Source: Suipraeoptans intestinalis
GTDB lineage: Bacteria > Bacillota > Clostridia > Lachnospirales > Lachnospiraceae
Assembly (NCBI RefSeq): GCF_009696485.1
Contig: NZ_VULY01000018.1
Span: 62,001 to 126,000 of the forward strand
Direction of reading: 5' to 3'
DNA length: 64,000 nt
Below are positions 35,064-43,360 of the stretch, one piece after another. How positions within the stretch are numbered: position 1 is the stretch's first letter; each line of letters starts with the position of its first letter. Made by a program: the position numbers and the translations under genes. The notes beneath the pieces were generated by a model. It did no database searches, was not told the origin of the DNA, and saw only the letters and a list, made by a program, of their open reading frames with translations.

Positions 35064-35606
35064 TTATGTTTCAGCATCCAAACGTTCCAGATCTTTGCTG
35101 AGAGGATTTAGGTAAGGCAGATAATATCCCCTCTCCGGCTGTAGAAAGAATTCCGGATCCAGTTCGTCGAATCGAAAGCTTTTCCGACCGCCTGCTTTGG
35201 ATCGGTCCCAGAAGTATACGACTTCCTCCAAGCGCATATAATACGCCACATTCCTTGTCGAATAGTAGATCAAAAGAAAGGAGACTCCCTTCTGGTTTTG
35301 GAAATCCTGCATAAATTCCACCTGATGTGGATGAATGTTCTGTAAAGGAAATGTATCGGACACACATTCCTTAGCGTCAAAACAGACGGGGATCCCCTGA
35401 ACGGCTCCGATGTAGTCTACCGTACTGCGTTCCTGAAAATAAGCCAGTGTGATCTGCCGATGTTCCTTGTCCATGCGCACCGGCGTAATCGGAGTGGGAA
35501 TCTTCTGGATCAGCGCCAGCCGTCTGTCCCGATACCATTCGTTGGTACGATTGATCATTTCTTCCAGTGTAGAGCCGCGAAGGCCTCTTGTTGTCCATGT
35601 TCCCAT
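35064..35606 (-). CDS. recU: Holliday junction resolvase RecU
   Basis: 180 residues, usual length is about 170-200. RGLRGSTLEEMINRTNEWYR is the N-terminal arm; the nuclease active site is visible as STVDYIGAVQGIPVCFDAKE (D..E-x-K type) and HQVEFMQDFQNQKGVSFLLI. RecU cleaves four-way DNA junctions in Gram-positive bacteria. Its start lies 52 bp inside the preceding pseudouridine synthase gene, so translation is probably coupled. Elsewhere in Firmicutes it usually neighbours pbp1, which is not the case here. Confidence 0.93.
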   Translation of the reverse strand: MGTWTTRGLRGSTLEEMINRTNEWYRDRRLALIQKIPTPITPVRMDKEHRQITLAYFQERSTVDYIGAVQGIPVCFDAKECVSDTFPLQNIHPHQVEFMQDFQNQKGVSFLLIYYSTRNVAYYMRLEEVVYFWDRSKAGGRKSFRFDELDPEFFLQPERGYYLPYLNPLSKDLERLDAET

Positions 35607-36571
35607 ACTGTCTCCTTTATCAGTGCTCCAAAGCTGTCCGGAACCGGCGCTTGAAAACTTTTTTGTGAGAGATGCGCCAATTCCTGCTTGATGACCGGAA
35701 AATGCATTTCATAAGCGTGCAGGAGCTGACAGCGGATCCCATATCGCTTTTTTAGCTGCAGGTTCCATTTGTCGTCGCCGTATTTCCCGTCGCCGGCCAG
35801 AGGATGTCCTGCCGAAGCCAGATGCGCCCGGATCTGATGGGTTCTTCCCGTCACCAGATGCACCTTTAACAGCGTCATTTCCTGATTCCATGCGATGGGA
35901 TCATACTGCGTCACAATTTCTTTTTCTTCTTCCCGGCCGATCCTGACCTGATTGCGGAGGGTGTCCTTCGTTAAATATCCTGTCAGCACTCCTTGCTCCC
36001 GAATCCTTCCCTTTACCAGACAAAGATAATACTTTGCAAGGGTTCTGTCCTTTAGAAGAGCGGATAAGGTCTGCAATCCCGCAAGAGAAGTTCCTGCCAG
36101 GATCAGACCGCTGGTATTTCGATCCAGACGATTGCATACGGAGGGGCGAAAGGTCTGTAACTCTTTTGCTGTCAGTTTTCCCGTAGCCATCAGATAGTCT
36201 ATGACATAATCCGACACGGACACATCCTGTGGGGCGGCTTTTTGGGACAGCATTCCCACAGGCTTATTCAGTACGAGAATATGTGCGTCCTCATAAATGA
36301 TCTGAGGAAGACTTCCCTGATATCCTTTGGGGATTCCTGACTGCTTTGGACCAACCAGGAATTTTTGGATGGTCTCCTCTGACAGAAACAGGCAGATCAC
36401 ATCTCCCCGGGACAGGATCTCTTTGCCGCTGGCTTTCTTTTTGTTCAGTACGATATTTTTCTTTCGCAGCATCTTGTAAAGAAAACCGGAAGGCGCCTGC
36501 TCCAGATATTTTCGCAGCAGCTTATCCAATCGCTGTCCTGCCTCGTTTTCTGTCACTTTCAACTCTCGCAT
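35555..36571 (-). CDS. RluA-family pseudouridine synthase (RluC-like)
   Basis: 338 residues. S4 domain at 1-65 (AGQRLDKLLRKYLEQAPSGF, KKNIVLNKKKA), catalytic motif FRPSVCNRLDRNTSGLILAG (nucleophile Asp about 150), KYYLCLVKGRI and LVTGRTHQIRAHLASAGHPL. The C-terminal extension of about 50 residues is unusual and is encoded in the overlap with recU. By similarity it modifies 23S rRNA; which uridines cannot be told. Confidence 0.88.
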   Translation of the reverse strand: MRELKVTENEAGQRLDKLLRKYLEQAPSGFLYKMLRKKNIVLNKKKASGKEILSRGDVICLFLSEETIQKFLVGPKQSGIPKGYQGSLPQIIYEDAHILVLNKPVGMLSQKAAPQDVSVSDYVIDYLMATGKLTAKELQTFRPSVCNRLDRNTSGLILAGTSLAGLQTLSALLKDRTLAKYYLCLVKGRIREQGVLTGYLTKDTLRNQVRIGREEEKEIVTQYDPIAWNQEMTLLKVHLVTGRTHQIRAHLASAGHPLAGDGKYGDDKWNLQLKKRYGIRCQLLHAYEMHFPVIKQELAHLSQKSFQAPVPDSFGALIKETVWEHGQQEAFAALHWKK

Positions 36572-36583
36572 CCATTTCTCCTT

Positions 36584-37162
36584 TTACATAGACATGTCTG
36601 TTACAGACTGAATCAGCTGTCTGTAAACCTCCTGCCTTTCCCTGGTGGCTTTTGCCACGTCTGCCATGGCGTTCATTCCCTCTACCCTGGAAAGAAAGGG
36701 CGCCCGGTCTCCAAAAAATCTGACGGTGAGATTCGTGTGGCCGGATTGTTTCAAAAATTCCTTCAAGAAATTTTCCGTCTCCTTTGTCCTCTCTTTTTGC
36801 TCTGTTAAATAGCCGCACAACAGGGCTTCATACACCACGACCGCTCCCACAGAGACCGTTTTTCCATTGACGGCGATCATCAGGTCATAGCATTTCTCCA
36901 GAAGCTTTCCTTTCTCCTCCAGTTCCCGGAACAGCTCCTCAGAAAGCCCCTTGTGAAAAAACAGGGAAATTCCGCGGATTGCCAGGATCAGAGCAGGAAT
37001 ATATGCACTGAGGGCCAGCAGCGTCATAAGATTGGTCAGCGTATGCGTATGATAGTATCCGGCCAAAAGCAGTAAGGCGGTACCTGCCGTACTCAGAAGA
37101 ACCAAGTTCAGGATCTTTCCTCTCCGTTTTCTGATATTTCCAAACTGTCCTTTTGTCTTCAT
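36584..37162 (-). CDS. Two-TM membrane protein of unknown function
   Basis: 192 residues, not recognised. A basic start (MKTKGQFGNIRKRRGK) precedes two close membrane helices (about 18-38 and 43-66), then a soluble, mostly helical cytoplasmic domain of about 125 residues (LFRELEEKGKLLEKCYDL, LTEQKERTKETENFLKEFL). Codon usage is like the neighbours. It overlaps the HAD gene by ATGA, so it is translated with it, between two pseudouridine synthases. No catalytic motif is visible. Confidence 0.75.
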   Translation of the reverse strand: MKTKGQFGNIRKRRGKILNLVLLSTAGTALLLLAGYYHTHTLTNLMTLLALSAYIPALILAIRGISLFFHKGLSEELFRELEEKGKLLEKCYDLMIAVNGKTVSVGAVVVYEALLCGYLTEQKERTKETENFLKEFLKQSGHTNLTVRFFGDRAPFLSRVEGMNAMADVAKATRERQEVYRQLIQSVTDMSM

Positions 37163-37860
37163 CTATATTTTCTCCCATCCAGCAGATTTTCTGTCAGGAT
37201 CTCATATGTTTCCTGCTCGATATCCCGAAAATCCTGGATAAAATAATCTGCCAGCTCTTTTTTCTTTTCCAGTTGTAGCAAAGAAAAATCGTCCGCTACT
37301 GCACAGACTCTCATACCGGCATTTTTTCCTGCCAGGATTCCCATGGGAACATCCTCAAATACCAAGCATCTGTCGGGGCGGATCCCCAGCTCCCGGGCCA
37401 CCAGAAGATAGACATCCGGCGCCGGTTTTCCTGCCTGCACTTCTCCTGCTGTCCTCACCACATCAAACAGATGAGACACCTGAAGCGCACGCAAGGTATC
37501 GTCCACCAGAGATTTGGCATTGCTGGTTGCGATCCCGATCTTTTTTCCTGCCTTTTTCATCTTCCGGATAAAATTTAAGACGCCCTTTTTTAAGGTGACC
37601 TGGGTGGTGTATGCCTCATAAGCCATATCGATCCACTCTTCTATCATTTCCTCCCGGCTGCAGGTCAGATTCGGAAAACTTTCCAGAAAATAATCGGCCA
37701 CTTCCTCACAGCTCATGCCCTCTATGATCTCGTGGAATCCTTCCGGCTGGCGCAGACCGTATTTTTCCATGTAGCGATCGTCCAGTCCCGGCCATACCCA
37801 CATGGAATCGATCAAGGTTCCGTCCATATCAAAAATAATTCCGTCAATGTTTGTCAGCAT
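37159..37860 (-). CDS. HAD-family hydrolase (beta-phosphoglucomutase-like)
   Basis: 233 residues from the ATG preceded by GGAGGAACCT. HAD motif I IIFDMDGTLIDSMWVW, motif II GIATSNAKS, motif III lysine in EVQAGKPAPDVY, motif IV VFEDVPMGILAGKNAG. A helical cap lies between residues 20 and 85, as in the phosphoglycolate phosphatase / beta-PGM subfamily. It probably dephosphorylates a small metabolite; the substrate is unpredictable. Overlaps rsuA by 17 bp and the membrane gene by 4. Confidence 0.88.
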   Translation of the reverse strand: MLTNIDGIIFDMDGTLIDSMWVWPGLDDRYMEKYGLRQPEGFHEIIEGMSCEEVADYFLESFPNLTCSREEMIEEWIDMAYEAYTTQVTLKKGVLNFIRKMKKAGKKIGIATSNAKSLVDDTLRALQVSHLFDVVRTAGEVQAGKPAPDVYLLVARELGIRPDRCLVFEDVPMGILAGKNAGMRVCAVADDFSLLQLEKKKELADYFIQDFRDIEQETYEILTENLLDGRKYR

Positions 37861-38581
37861 AGGTTCCTCCAAGTTCTTTTATCTCTTTCGGCGTAAGCAG
37901 ACGACAGTCTCCCGGTTTCAAAGAGTCATCCAGCTGCAGGCTGCCCATACTCTCTCGCTTCAGGTAAACCACCTGGCAGCCACAGGCAAGAAACATTCTC
38001 TTGACCTGATGATACTTTCCTTCGCAGATAGTAAGCCGTACTCTGGAAACTTCACCCTCTTCCAGAATCTCCAGGCTGGCCGGAGCCGTTTTCTCTTCTT
38101 TTTCAGCAGTTCCGATATTGATGCCTTCATAGAATCTTTGTCGGATATCTTCCGGAAATCTCCCCTCTACTTTTACGTAGTAACATTTAGGAACATGATA
38201 GGAGGGAGACAGAAGCCGGTGTGCCATTTCTCCGTCATTCGTAATCAAAAGCAGTCCTTCCGTATCCTTATCCAGTCTTCCCACCGGAAACAGATCCTTG
38301 CGTTTTGTTTTGCCGACACAATCCAAAACCGTCTTTTCCTTTTTATCCCTGCTGGCGGAAAGCACGCCGGCAGGTTTATTCAGCATATAATATTCAAAAG
38401 CGACAAAGGGAACTTCCTCTCCCTGAACCGTGACAACATCGGTTTCTGTGTCCACCTTCGCTTCCGGTCTTGTCGTGGTCGTGCCATTGACGGCCGCCTG
38501 CTTCTGGCGGATCAGTTTTTTAACGTCCTGACGGCTTCCTTTTCCCATTTCCGCCAGATATTTATCTAAACGTATCTTCAT
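37844..38581 (-). CDS. RsuA/RluB-type pseudouridine synthase
   Basis: 245 residues from MKIRLDKYLAEMGKGSRQDV (GGAGG five bases upstream), overlapping the preceding methyltransferase by ATGA. S4 domain, then LNKPAGVLSASRDKKEKTVL, the catalytic LFPVGRLDKDTEGLLLITND and EGKYHQVKRMFLACGCQV, the RsuA-family signatures. The probable target is pseudouridine 516 of 16S rRNA, by homology to RsuA. Confidence 0.9.
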   Translation of the reverse strand: MKIRLDKYLAEMGKGSRQDVKKLIRQKQAAVNGTTTTRPEAKVDTETDVVTVQGEEVPFVAFEYYMLNKPAGVLSASRDKKEKTVLDCVGKTKRKDLFPVGRLDKDTEGLLLITNDGEMAHRLLSPSYHVPKCYYVKVEGRFPEDIRQRFYEGINIGTAEKEEKTAPASLEILEEGEVSRVRLTICEGKYHQVKRMFLACGCQVVYLKRESMGSLQLDDSLKPGDCRLLTPKEIKELGGTYADKH

Positions 38582-39987
38582 GAAAGCCTCCACCCGGCCA
38601 AATATTTGTTCTTTAAGGTTCCTCCGGAAAGCTTCCCCCATCCCAGAGAGTACCCGTCCACGCAGATCAGATACCATCCCTTTTCAGAAGGTGAAACGAG
38701 ATCGGAAACCTCCAGGGTCTCTCCCTTCAGGTATTTTCGGACTCTTTCGTCTGCACAGGAAAAATCCAGTATTTTTTGATAGTCTTCCTTTTTCAGATAC
38801 ATGGCGAATGCCTGACTTGGCTCAAACCGGCGCTTTTTCCAATCTCCCAGGAGAAGCCCTGTCCTTAAGAATCTGGCTCCGCTAAGATCAGGAACTTCCG
38901 AAGGCATATAGTAAACCTTTTCCCCATGGATTTCCAGACGATCTTGGGAAAGCTCCCAGTTCACATCTTGCCAGAAGGAAATAAGTTCTTCCGGCACCTC
39001 CCGAACCCTGCCTCTTTGAGATTTTTGAGCGAGAGATCCGGATTTTCGAGGGCTTCCGGAAAGATCAAAAGCCTTCTCCCTCTTCTGAAGCAAAGCCAGA
39101 TAATGCCCTTCTCCGTCCAGCCTGTGGGGAAAAATGCGGACTGTTTTTTTCAGGTCTTCCATCTGCGTATTAGAAAGTTGGGGAATCCCTTCTGCAAACC
39201 CGTCATACGGCACAATTGCCTGTATGGTAAATTCCGGGCACTCCTGCAGCAGAAATTCAATGGCCTGTTCATTTTCCCTCTCATCGAAGGTACAGGTGGA
39301 ATACAGGATCTTTCCTCCGGGGCGCAACATAGCCGCTGCCTGGAGGAGGATGTGCTTCTGGATCTTAGAAAAGTAATCCGGTCCGTGTTCTTCCCAGGCA
39401 CGTACCATCTTTTTGTCCTTTCGGAACATTCCCTCTCCCGAACAGGGAGCATCTATCAGAATCTTATCGAAGTATTCCGGAAAATACTGCGCCAAATGCC
39501 CCGGCTCTTCACTGAGCACCAGAAGATTCCCGATACCGAACAGTTCCAGATTTTTCAGAAGGCCCTTGGCTCTGGAGCTGCTGATATCATTTGCCACAAG
39601 CAGTCCCTCTCCTTTCAGCTTCGCTCCCAATTCAGTGGCCTTCCCGCCCGGTGCCGCACACAGATCCAACACACGTTCCCCCGGAACAACCGGAAGACGA
39701 TTGGCAGGTGTCATGGCGCTTGGCTCCTGGAGGTAATACAGACCGGCCGCATAGTAAGGGTGTTTCCCCGGAGAAACGGCTGTCCCTTCATAGTAAAAGC
39801 CATTCTCAATCCATGGAATGGGCGTGATGGGAAAGGGACAGATCTCTTGGAAGGCTTCTACAGAGATCTTCCGGGTATTGACCCGAAGTCCGTAAAATCT
39901 CGGCTTTTTATAGCAGTCCATATATGCATCAAACTCCTCTTTTAAGAGGCGTTTCATTTTTTCTTCAAAAGAAACCGGCAGTTTCAT
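38578..39987 (-). CDS. RsmB/RsmF-family rRNA cytosine-C5 methyltransferase
   Basis: 469 residues. NOL1/NOP2/Sun core: RVNTRKISVEAFQEI, YLQEPSAMTPANRLPV, GERVLDLCAAPGGKATEL (SAM site), ILIDAPCSGEGMFRKD and ILYSTCTFDERENEQAIEFL, the last two holding the catalytic and release cysteines. C-terminal residues 300-469 form the RsmF-type PUA-like tail (FLRTGLLLGDWKKRRFEPSQ). It makes m5C in 16S rRNA; the exact position differs between family members. Confidence 0.9.
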   Translation of the reverse strand: MKLPVSFEEKMKRLLKEEFDAYMDCYKKPRFYGLRVNTRKISVEAFQEICPFPITPIPWIENGFYYEGTAVSPGKHPYYAAGLYYLQEPSAMTPANRLPVVPGERVLDLCAAPGGKATELGAKLKGEGLLVANDISSSRAKGLLKNLELFGIGNLLVLSEEPGHLAQYFPEYFDKILIDAPCSGEGMFRKDKKMVRAWEEHGPDYFSKIQKHILLQAAAMLRPGGKILYSTCTFDERENEQAIEFLLQECPEFTIQAIVPYDGFAEGIPQLSNTQMEDLKKTVRIFPHRLDGEGHYLALLQKREKAFDLSGSPRKSGSLAQKSQRGRVREVPEELISFWQDVNWELSQDRLEIHGEKVYYMPSEVPDLSGARFLRTGLLLGDWKKRRFEPSQAFAMYLKKEDYQKILDFSCADERVRKYLKGETLEVSDLVSPSEKGWYLICVDGYSLGWGKLSGGTLKNKYLAGWRLS

Positions 39988-40054
39988 CAGATACTCCTTT
40001 TTTCTATCAGTTGAACAGGTACATGACCCATAAGATTATAGCATAAAATTATAC

Positions 40055-40090
40055 AAAACAAAAGACGGAGAAACAAAGTGTTCTCCGCCT
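40055..40090 (-). terminator. Terminator after pepD
   Basis: On the - strand GCGGAGAA pairs with TTCTCCGT, followed by CTTTTGTTTTG. Confidence 0.75.
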
Positions 40091-40101
40091 GTCTGACTCA
40101 T

Positions 40102-41550
40102 TTATCTGCAGTTTTTCAAAATTGTTTTCAGATATTCCCAGGTTCTCTGTGTGGATGCGATACTCAGTCTTTCCTGGAAAGAATGAACATCGAACATGTC
40201 CGGTCCAAAGGATACGCAATCCAGATCCGGGCGATTTCCTACAAAAATCCCACATTCCAATCCCGCATGAACCATGGAAACCTCCGGTTCCTTTCCGTAC
40301 AGTTCCCGGAAGGAAGCAACCATGATATCTCTTAATTCTGAATGAAGCTGAAACTGCCATGCCGGATATTCGCTGGTAACAAAAGGCGTACCGCCACTGG
40401 CAGTCACACACTGATCCAGCTCTTCTTTCAGCTGTTCCTTCCGGCTCTCTACCGAGCTTCTGAGAAGGTGTGCCGTCCTGACAGAGGCTTCCTTTGTTTC
40501 CACGATTCCCAGATTTAAAGAAGTTTCCACAATGCCTTCCAGCTTTCTGCTGTATTCGATCATTCCATTGGGAACCAGAACGAGATACTGGATCACAGAC
40601 TCTGTTTCCTGGAAAGTAGCTGCCATGGCTTCTCCTTCCAGGAAGGAAGCGTCCACCGCCAGATTTGGTTCTTCTCCCATAAATTCGTGATCCCAGATTT
40701 CTTTCATCTGAAGAGCCAGATCTGTGATCTTCTGTGCCGCTTCTGTCTCCGACACCAGAACTTTGGCCGTTACATCCATGGAAATAACATTGTCTTTGCT
40801 TCCGCCGTCGATCGATATCAGTCGGAAAGGAGTGTCCAGATAAGCTTTTCTGAGGAAACGACCCATCATCTTGTGTCCGTTGCCTCTCTGCTTATGAATC
40901 TCCATTCCGGAATGTCCGCCACAGAGTCCATGGATCCGCACCGAAACGATAACTCCGTTTTCGCTGGTCCGGGTGAGGGGGAATTCTGCCTCATACTGGA
41001 TCCCGCCGGCACATCCTGCCGTCAAAATACCTTCCTCTTCCGAATCGATATTGATCAGACGACTGCCCTTCAGCTGGTAAAGGTCTACCGTCTTGGCGCC
41101 TCCCATTCCCACTTCTTCGTCTGCTGTGATCAGAACCTCCAGGGGTGGATGGGCAATGTCGTCGCTGTCCAAAACGGCCATCGCCATTGCTACTGCGATT
41201 CCATTATCTCCTCCCAGGGTGGTATCCTTGGCCTTTACAAATCCATCTTCCACATAGATCTGCAGGGGATCCTTTTTAAAATCATGATCTGATTCCGGGC
41301 GCTTCTCACAAACCATATCCATGTGTCCCTGCAGGATTACAGGAGCGCTGTTTTCATATCCTTCTGTCCCCGGCTTTCTGATGATGACGTTGCCCGCCTC
41401 ATCCTGAACCACTTCCAGTCCCCGTTCTTTTGCAAATGCCACACAGTGATCACTGATACGCTGAATGTCAAATGTTCCGTGGGGGATCCTGCACAGCTCC
41501 TCAAAAAAGCCGAAGACCTTTTGCGGCTGCAACTCTTCTAATACACCCAT
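40102..41550 (-). CDS. pepD: Aminoacyl-histidine dipeptidase (M20 family)
   Basis: 482 residues, normal for PepD. AAAGGAGGAG lies before the ATG. Zn sites: VILQGHMDMVCEK, TTLGGDNGIAVAMAM and LITADEEVGMGGAK, and the C-terminal HAGLECGIFVG histidine. The lid domain spans about 190-390. It hydrolyses dipeptides, including carnosine-like ones, in the cytoplasm for peptide scavenging. Single transcription unit with its own terminator. Confidence 0.95.
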   Translation of the reverse strand: MGVLEELQPQKVFGFFEELCRIPHGTFDIQRISDHCVAFAKERGLEVVQDEAGNVIIRKPGTEGYENSAPVILQGHMDMVCEKRPESDHDFKKDPLQIYVEDGFVKAKDTTLGGDNGIAVAMAMAVLDSDDIAHPPLEVLITADEEVGMGGAKTVDLYQLKGSRLINIDSEEEGILTAGCAGGIQYEAEFPLTRTSENGVIVSVRIHGLCGGHSGMEIHKQRGNGHKMMGRFLRKAYLDTPFRLISIDGGSKDNVISMDVTAKVLVSETEAAQKITDLALQMKEIWDHEFMGEEPNLAVDASFLEGEAMAATFQETESVIQYLVLVPNGMIEYSRKLEGIVETSLNLGIVETKEASVRTAHLLRSSVESRKEQLKEELDQCVTASGGTPFVTSEYPAWQFQLHSELRDIMVASFRELYGKEPEVSMVHAGLECGIFVGNRPDLDCVSFGPDMFDVHSFQERLSIASTQRTWEYLKTILKNCR

Positions 41551-41594
41551 CTTTCTCCTCCTTTTGTCTTACTTTATTTGATTCCTCTTGGGAA

Positions 41595-42197
41595 TTATTC
41601 GTAATCGTCTGCGTCCTCCTCGTAGGTGACATCAAGGTTGGAGGGCTCTTCCTGTTCCGGGATCTCCAGCTCGGAACGGTTGGAACGAACCATGTCGTAG
41701 CATTCCTGCAGAGAGGTTACCAGGCCGTCATACTTGGTGGTGTAGCTATCCAGGGTATGAGCGATAGCGCTTTCTGCGTTAGCCAGCAACTCGTCTGTAT
41801 AACGCATGGCTCCAATGCGGATATCGTTGGCGTCTCTGGTCGCATTGTCCAGGATCTCCTGCGCCTGTGCGGTAGCCGTCGTCACGATCTCGTTGGCCTG
41901 TGTGTACGCCTGCTGCATGATCTCATGCTCACTGACCAGCTCGTTGGTGTGGATCTGGGCGTCCTCGATCATATCCTGGGCTTTGCTTTGGGCATCTGCC
42001 AGGATCGCATCCTTGTTGGCAATGATCTTCTGATAGCGCTTGATCTCATCCGGCGTGCGCACGCGAAGCTCCCGAAGAAGCTCATCCATCTGATCCTTGT
42101 TTACGATGATCTTCGTCGTTGAAAGCGGCTGAAACTTACAACTGTCAATATACTCTTCAATTTCTTCAATAATCTGCTCAATACGGCTGCTCATCAT
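41595..42197 (-). CDS. Coiled-coil protein (vacuolar H+-ATPase subunit H-like / DivIVA-like)
   Basis: 200 residues; AAGGAG seven bases before ATG 42197, overlapping coaD by ATGA. A short N-terminal helix ([17 protein letters not shown]) and a [17 protein letters not shown] segment precede a long heptad-rich coiled coil (about 60-165; [20 protein letters not shown]) and an acidic tail. No signal or TM segment. It is annotated in Lachnospiraceae genomes as H+-ATPase subunit H-like, but no V-ATPase genes are nearby; a scaffold role in cell division is equally possible. Confidence 0.75.
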   Translation of the reverse strand: MMSSRIEQIIEEIEEYIDSCKFQPLSTTKIIVNKDQMDELLRELRVRTPDEIKRYQKIIANKDAILADAQSKAQDMIEDAQIHTNELVSEHEIMQQAYTQANEIVTTATAQAQEILDNATRDANDIRIGAMRYTDELLANAESAIAHTLDSYTTKYDGLVTSLQECYDMVRSNRSELEIPEQEEPSNLDVTYEEDADDYE

Positions 42198-42688
42198 TTA
42201 CACTCTCCTTTTGTATTCCTCTTTTCCTTCATCATATCCATGACCAAGGTGGGTACGAACTGTGAAATGTCTCCTCCAAAGGAGGCGACCTCCTTTACGG
42301 TGGTAGAACTTAGATAAGAGTACTCCAGACTGGTATTTAAAAAGATAGTCTCGATCTCATCCGCCAGCTTGTGATTGGTCTGCGCCATCTGTAATTCGTA
42401 TTCGAAATCGGTGATCGCCCGAAGTCCGCGAATAATGATGTCAGCCTCTCTTTCTCTGGCAAATTCTACCAATAATCCCTCAAACGGGACAATCTGTAGG
42501 TTAGGTATCTCTTTTGTTACCTCACTTAGCATTTTAACACGTTCATTCACAGAAAACAATGGAATTTTCGCTTTGTTGTTCAGTACTCCCACGATCAATT
42601 CATCCACCATTTTCGCGGAACGGCGAATGATATCCAGATGTCCGAACGTGACCGGATCAAAGCTCCCCGGATAGATCCCTCTTAGCAT
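42194..42688 (-). CDS. coaD: Phosphopantetheine adenylyltransferase
   Basis: 164 residues. [20 protein letters not shown] is the HxGH-type nucleotidyltransferase motif, followed by [17 protein letters not shown] and [37 protein letters not shown] is the C-terminal ATP motif. CoaD makes dephospho-CoA. Overlaps rsmD by 7 bp, the conserved order. Confidence 0.97.
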   Translation of the reverse strand: MLRGIYPGSFDPVTFGHLDIIRRSAKMVDELIVGVLNNKAKIPLFSVNERVKMLSEVTKEIPNLQIVPFEGLLVEFAREREADIIIRGLRAITDFEYELQMAQTNHKLADEIETIFLNTSLEYSYLSSTTVKEVASFGGDISQFVPTLVMDMMKEKRNTKGECK

Positions 42689-43251
42689 ATTTCCTTCCTC
42701 CCCTGCGGCTCCAAAAATACGTGCTGATTTGTTTTGTACCGTTTGGCTTTCAGCAGAACATATCCCATTTTCTCTACATCCTCAAAGGTTTCATCCAGTG
42801 ACGCCTCTACGATAAGGATCCCTCCGGGAGCAAGAAGCTCTGAATCTTTCAGATATTCCAGGACTTTCCTTTCCAGCCCCTTTCCATAGGGAGGATCCAT
42901 GAAGATATAGTCAAAGGATTTTTCTCCTTCCAGCCGGTAAAGGGCTGTCATGACATCGGAATGCAGCGTCATGGCTTTGGAAGTCAGAGAGGTTTTTTCC
43001 AGATTGTAACGGATGCAGTCCATTGCCCGCCTGTCCGCTTCTACAAATACTGCTTCTTTGGCTCCTCTGCTTAATGCCTCTATCCCTATGGCGCCGCTGC
43101 CTGCAAACAGATCCAAAAACCGGCAGTCATACAGATAAGGGGCAATCATATTAAACAATGTTTCTTTTATACGATCCGTAGTCGGTCTGGTGTTAAAGCC
43201 TTCCATACACTTGAGCGGGATCCTCCGCGCCGTTCCGGATATGACTCTCAT
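42682..43251 (-). CDS. rsmD: 16S rRNA (guanine966-N2)-methyltransferase
   Basis: 189 residues. [20 protein letters not shown] and [15 protein letters not shown] are the family N-terminus; [20 protein letters not shown] binds [21 protein letters not shown] contains the catalytic DPPY. It modifies G966 of 16S rRNA in the 30S particle. Confidence 0.95.
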   Translation of the reverse strand: MRVISGTARRIPLKCMEGFNTRPTTDRIKETLFNMIAPYLYDCRFLDLFAGSGAIGIEALSRGAKEAVFVEADRRAMDCIRYNLEKTSLTSKAMTLHSDVMTALYRLEGEKSFDYIFMDPPYGKGLERKVLEYLKDSELLAPGGILIVEASLDETFEDVEKMGYVLLKAKRYKTNQHVFLEPQGRKEIC

Positions 43252-43360
43252 AAAACTCCTCCTGTCTTCCTGGTTTCCTCTTGTTCTCTATCATTTTCTC
43301 CGGAGCTTCTACAGAAACTGTTCTTCGCTTTCCTGCTTACAGAATCCTGTATTTTCCGTT

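Noticed and set aside
38926-39945. 339-residue + strand open frame
   Set aside because: Lies entirely antisense to the rRNA methyltransferase, has no family motifs and no SD.
41595-42197. True V-type ATPase subunit
   Set aside because: No other ATPase subunit is nearby; resemblance is only coiled-coil level.
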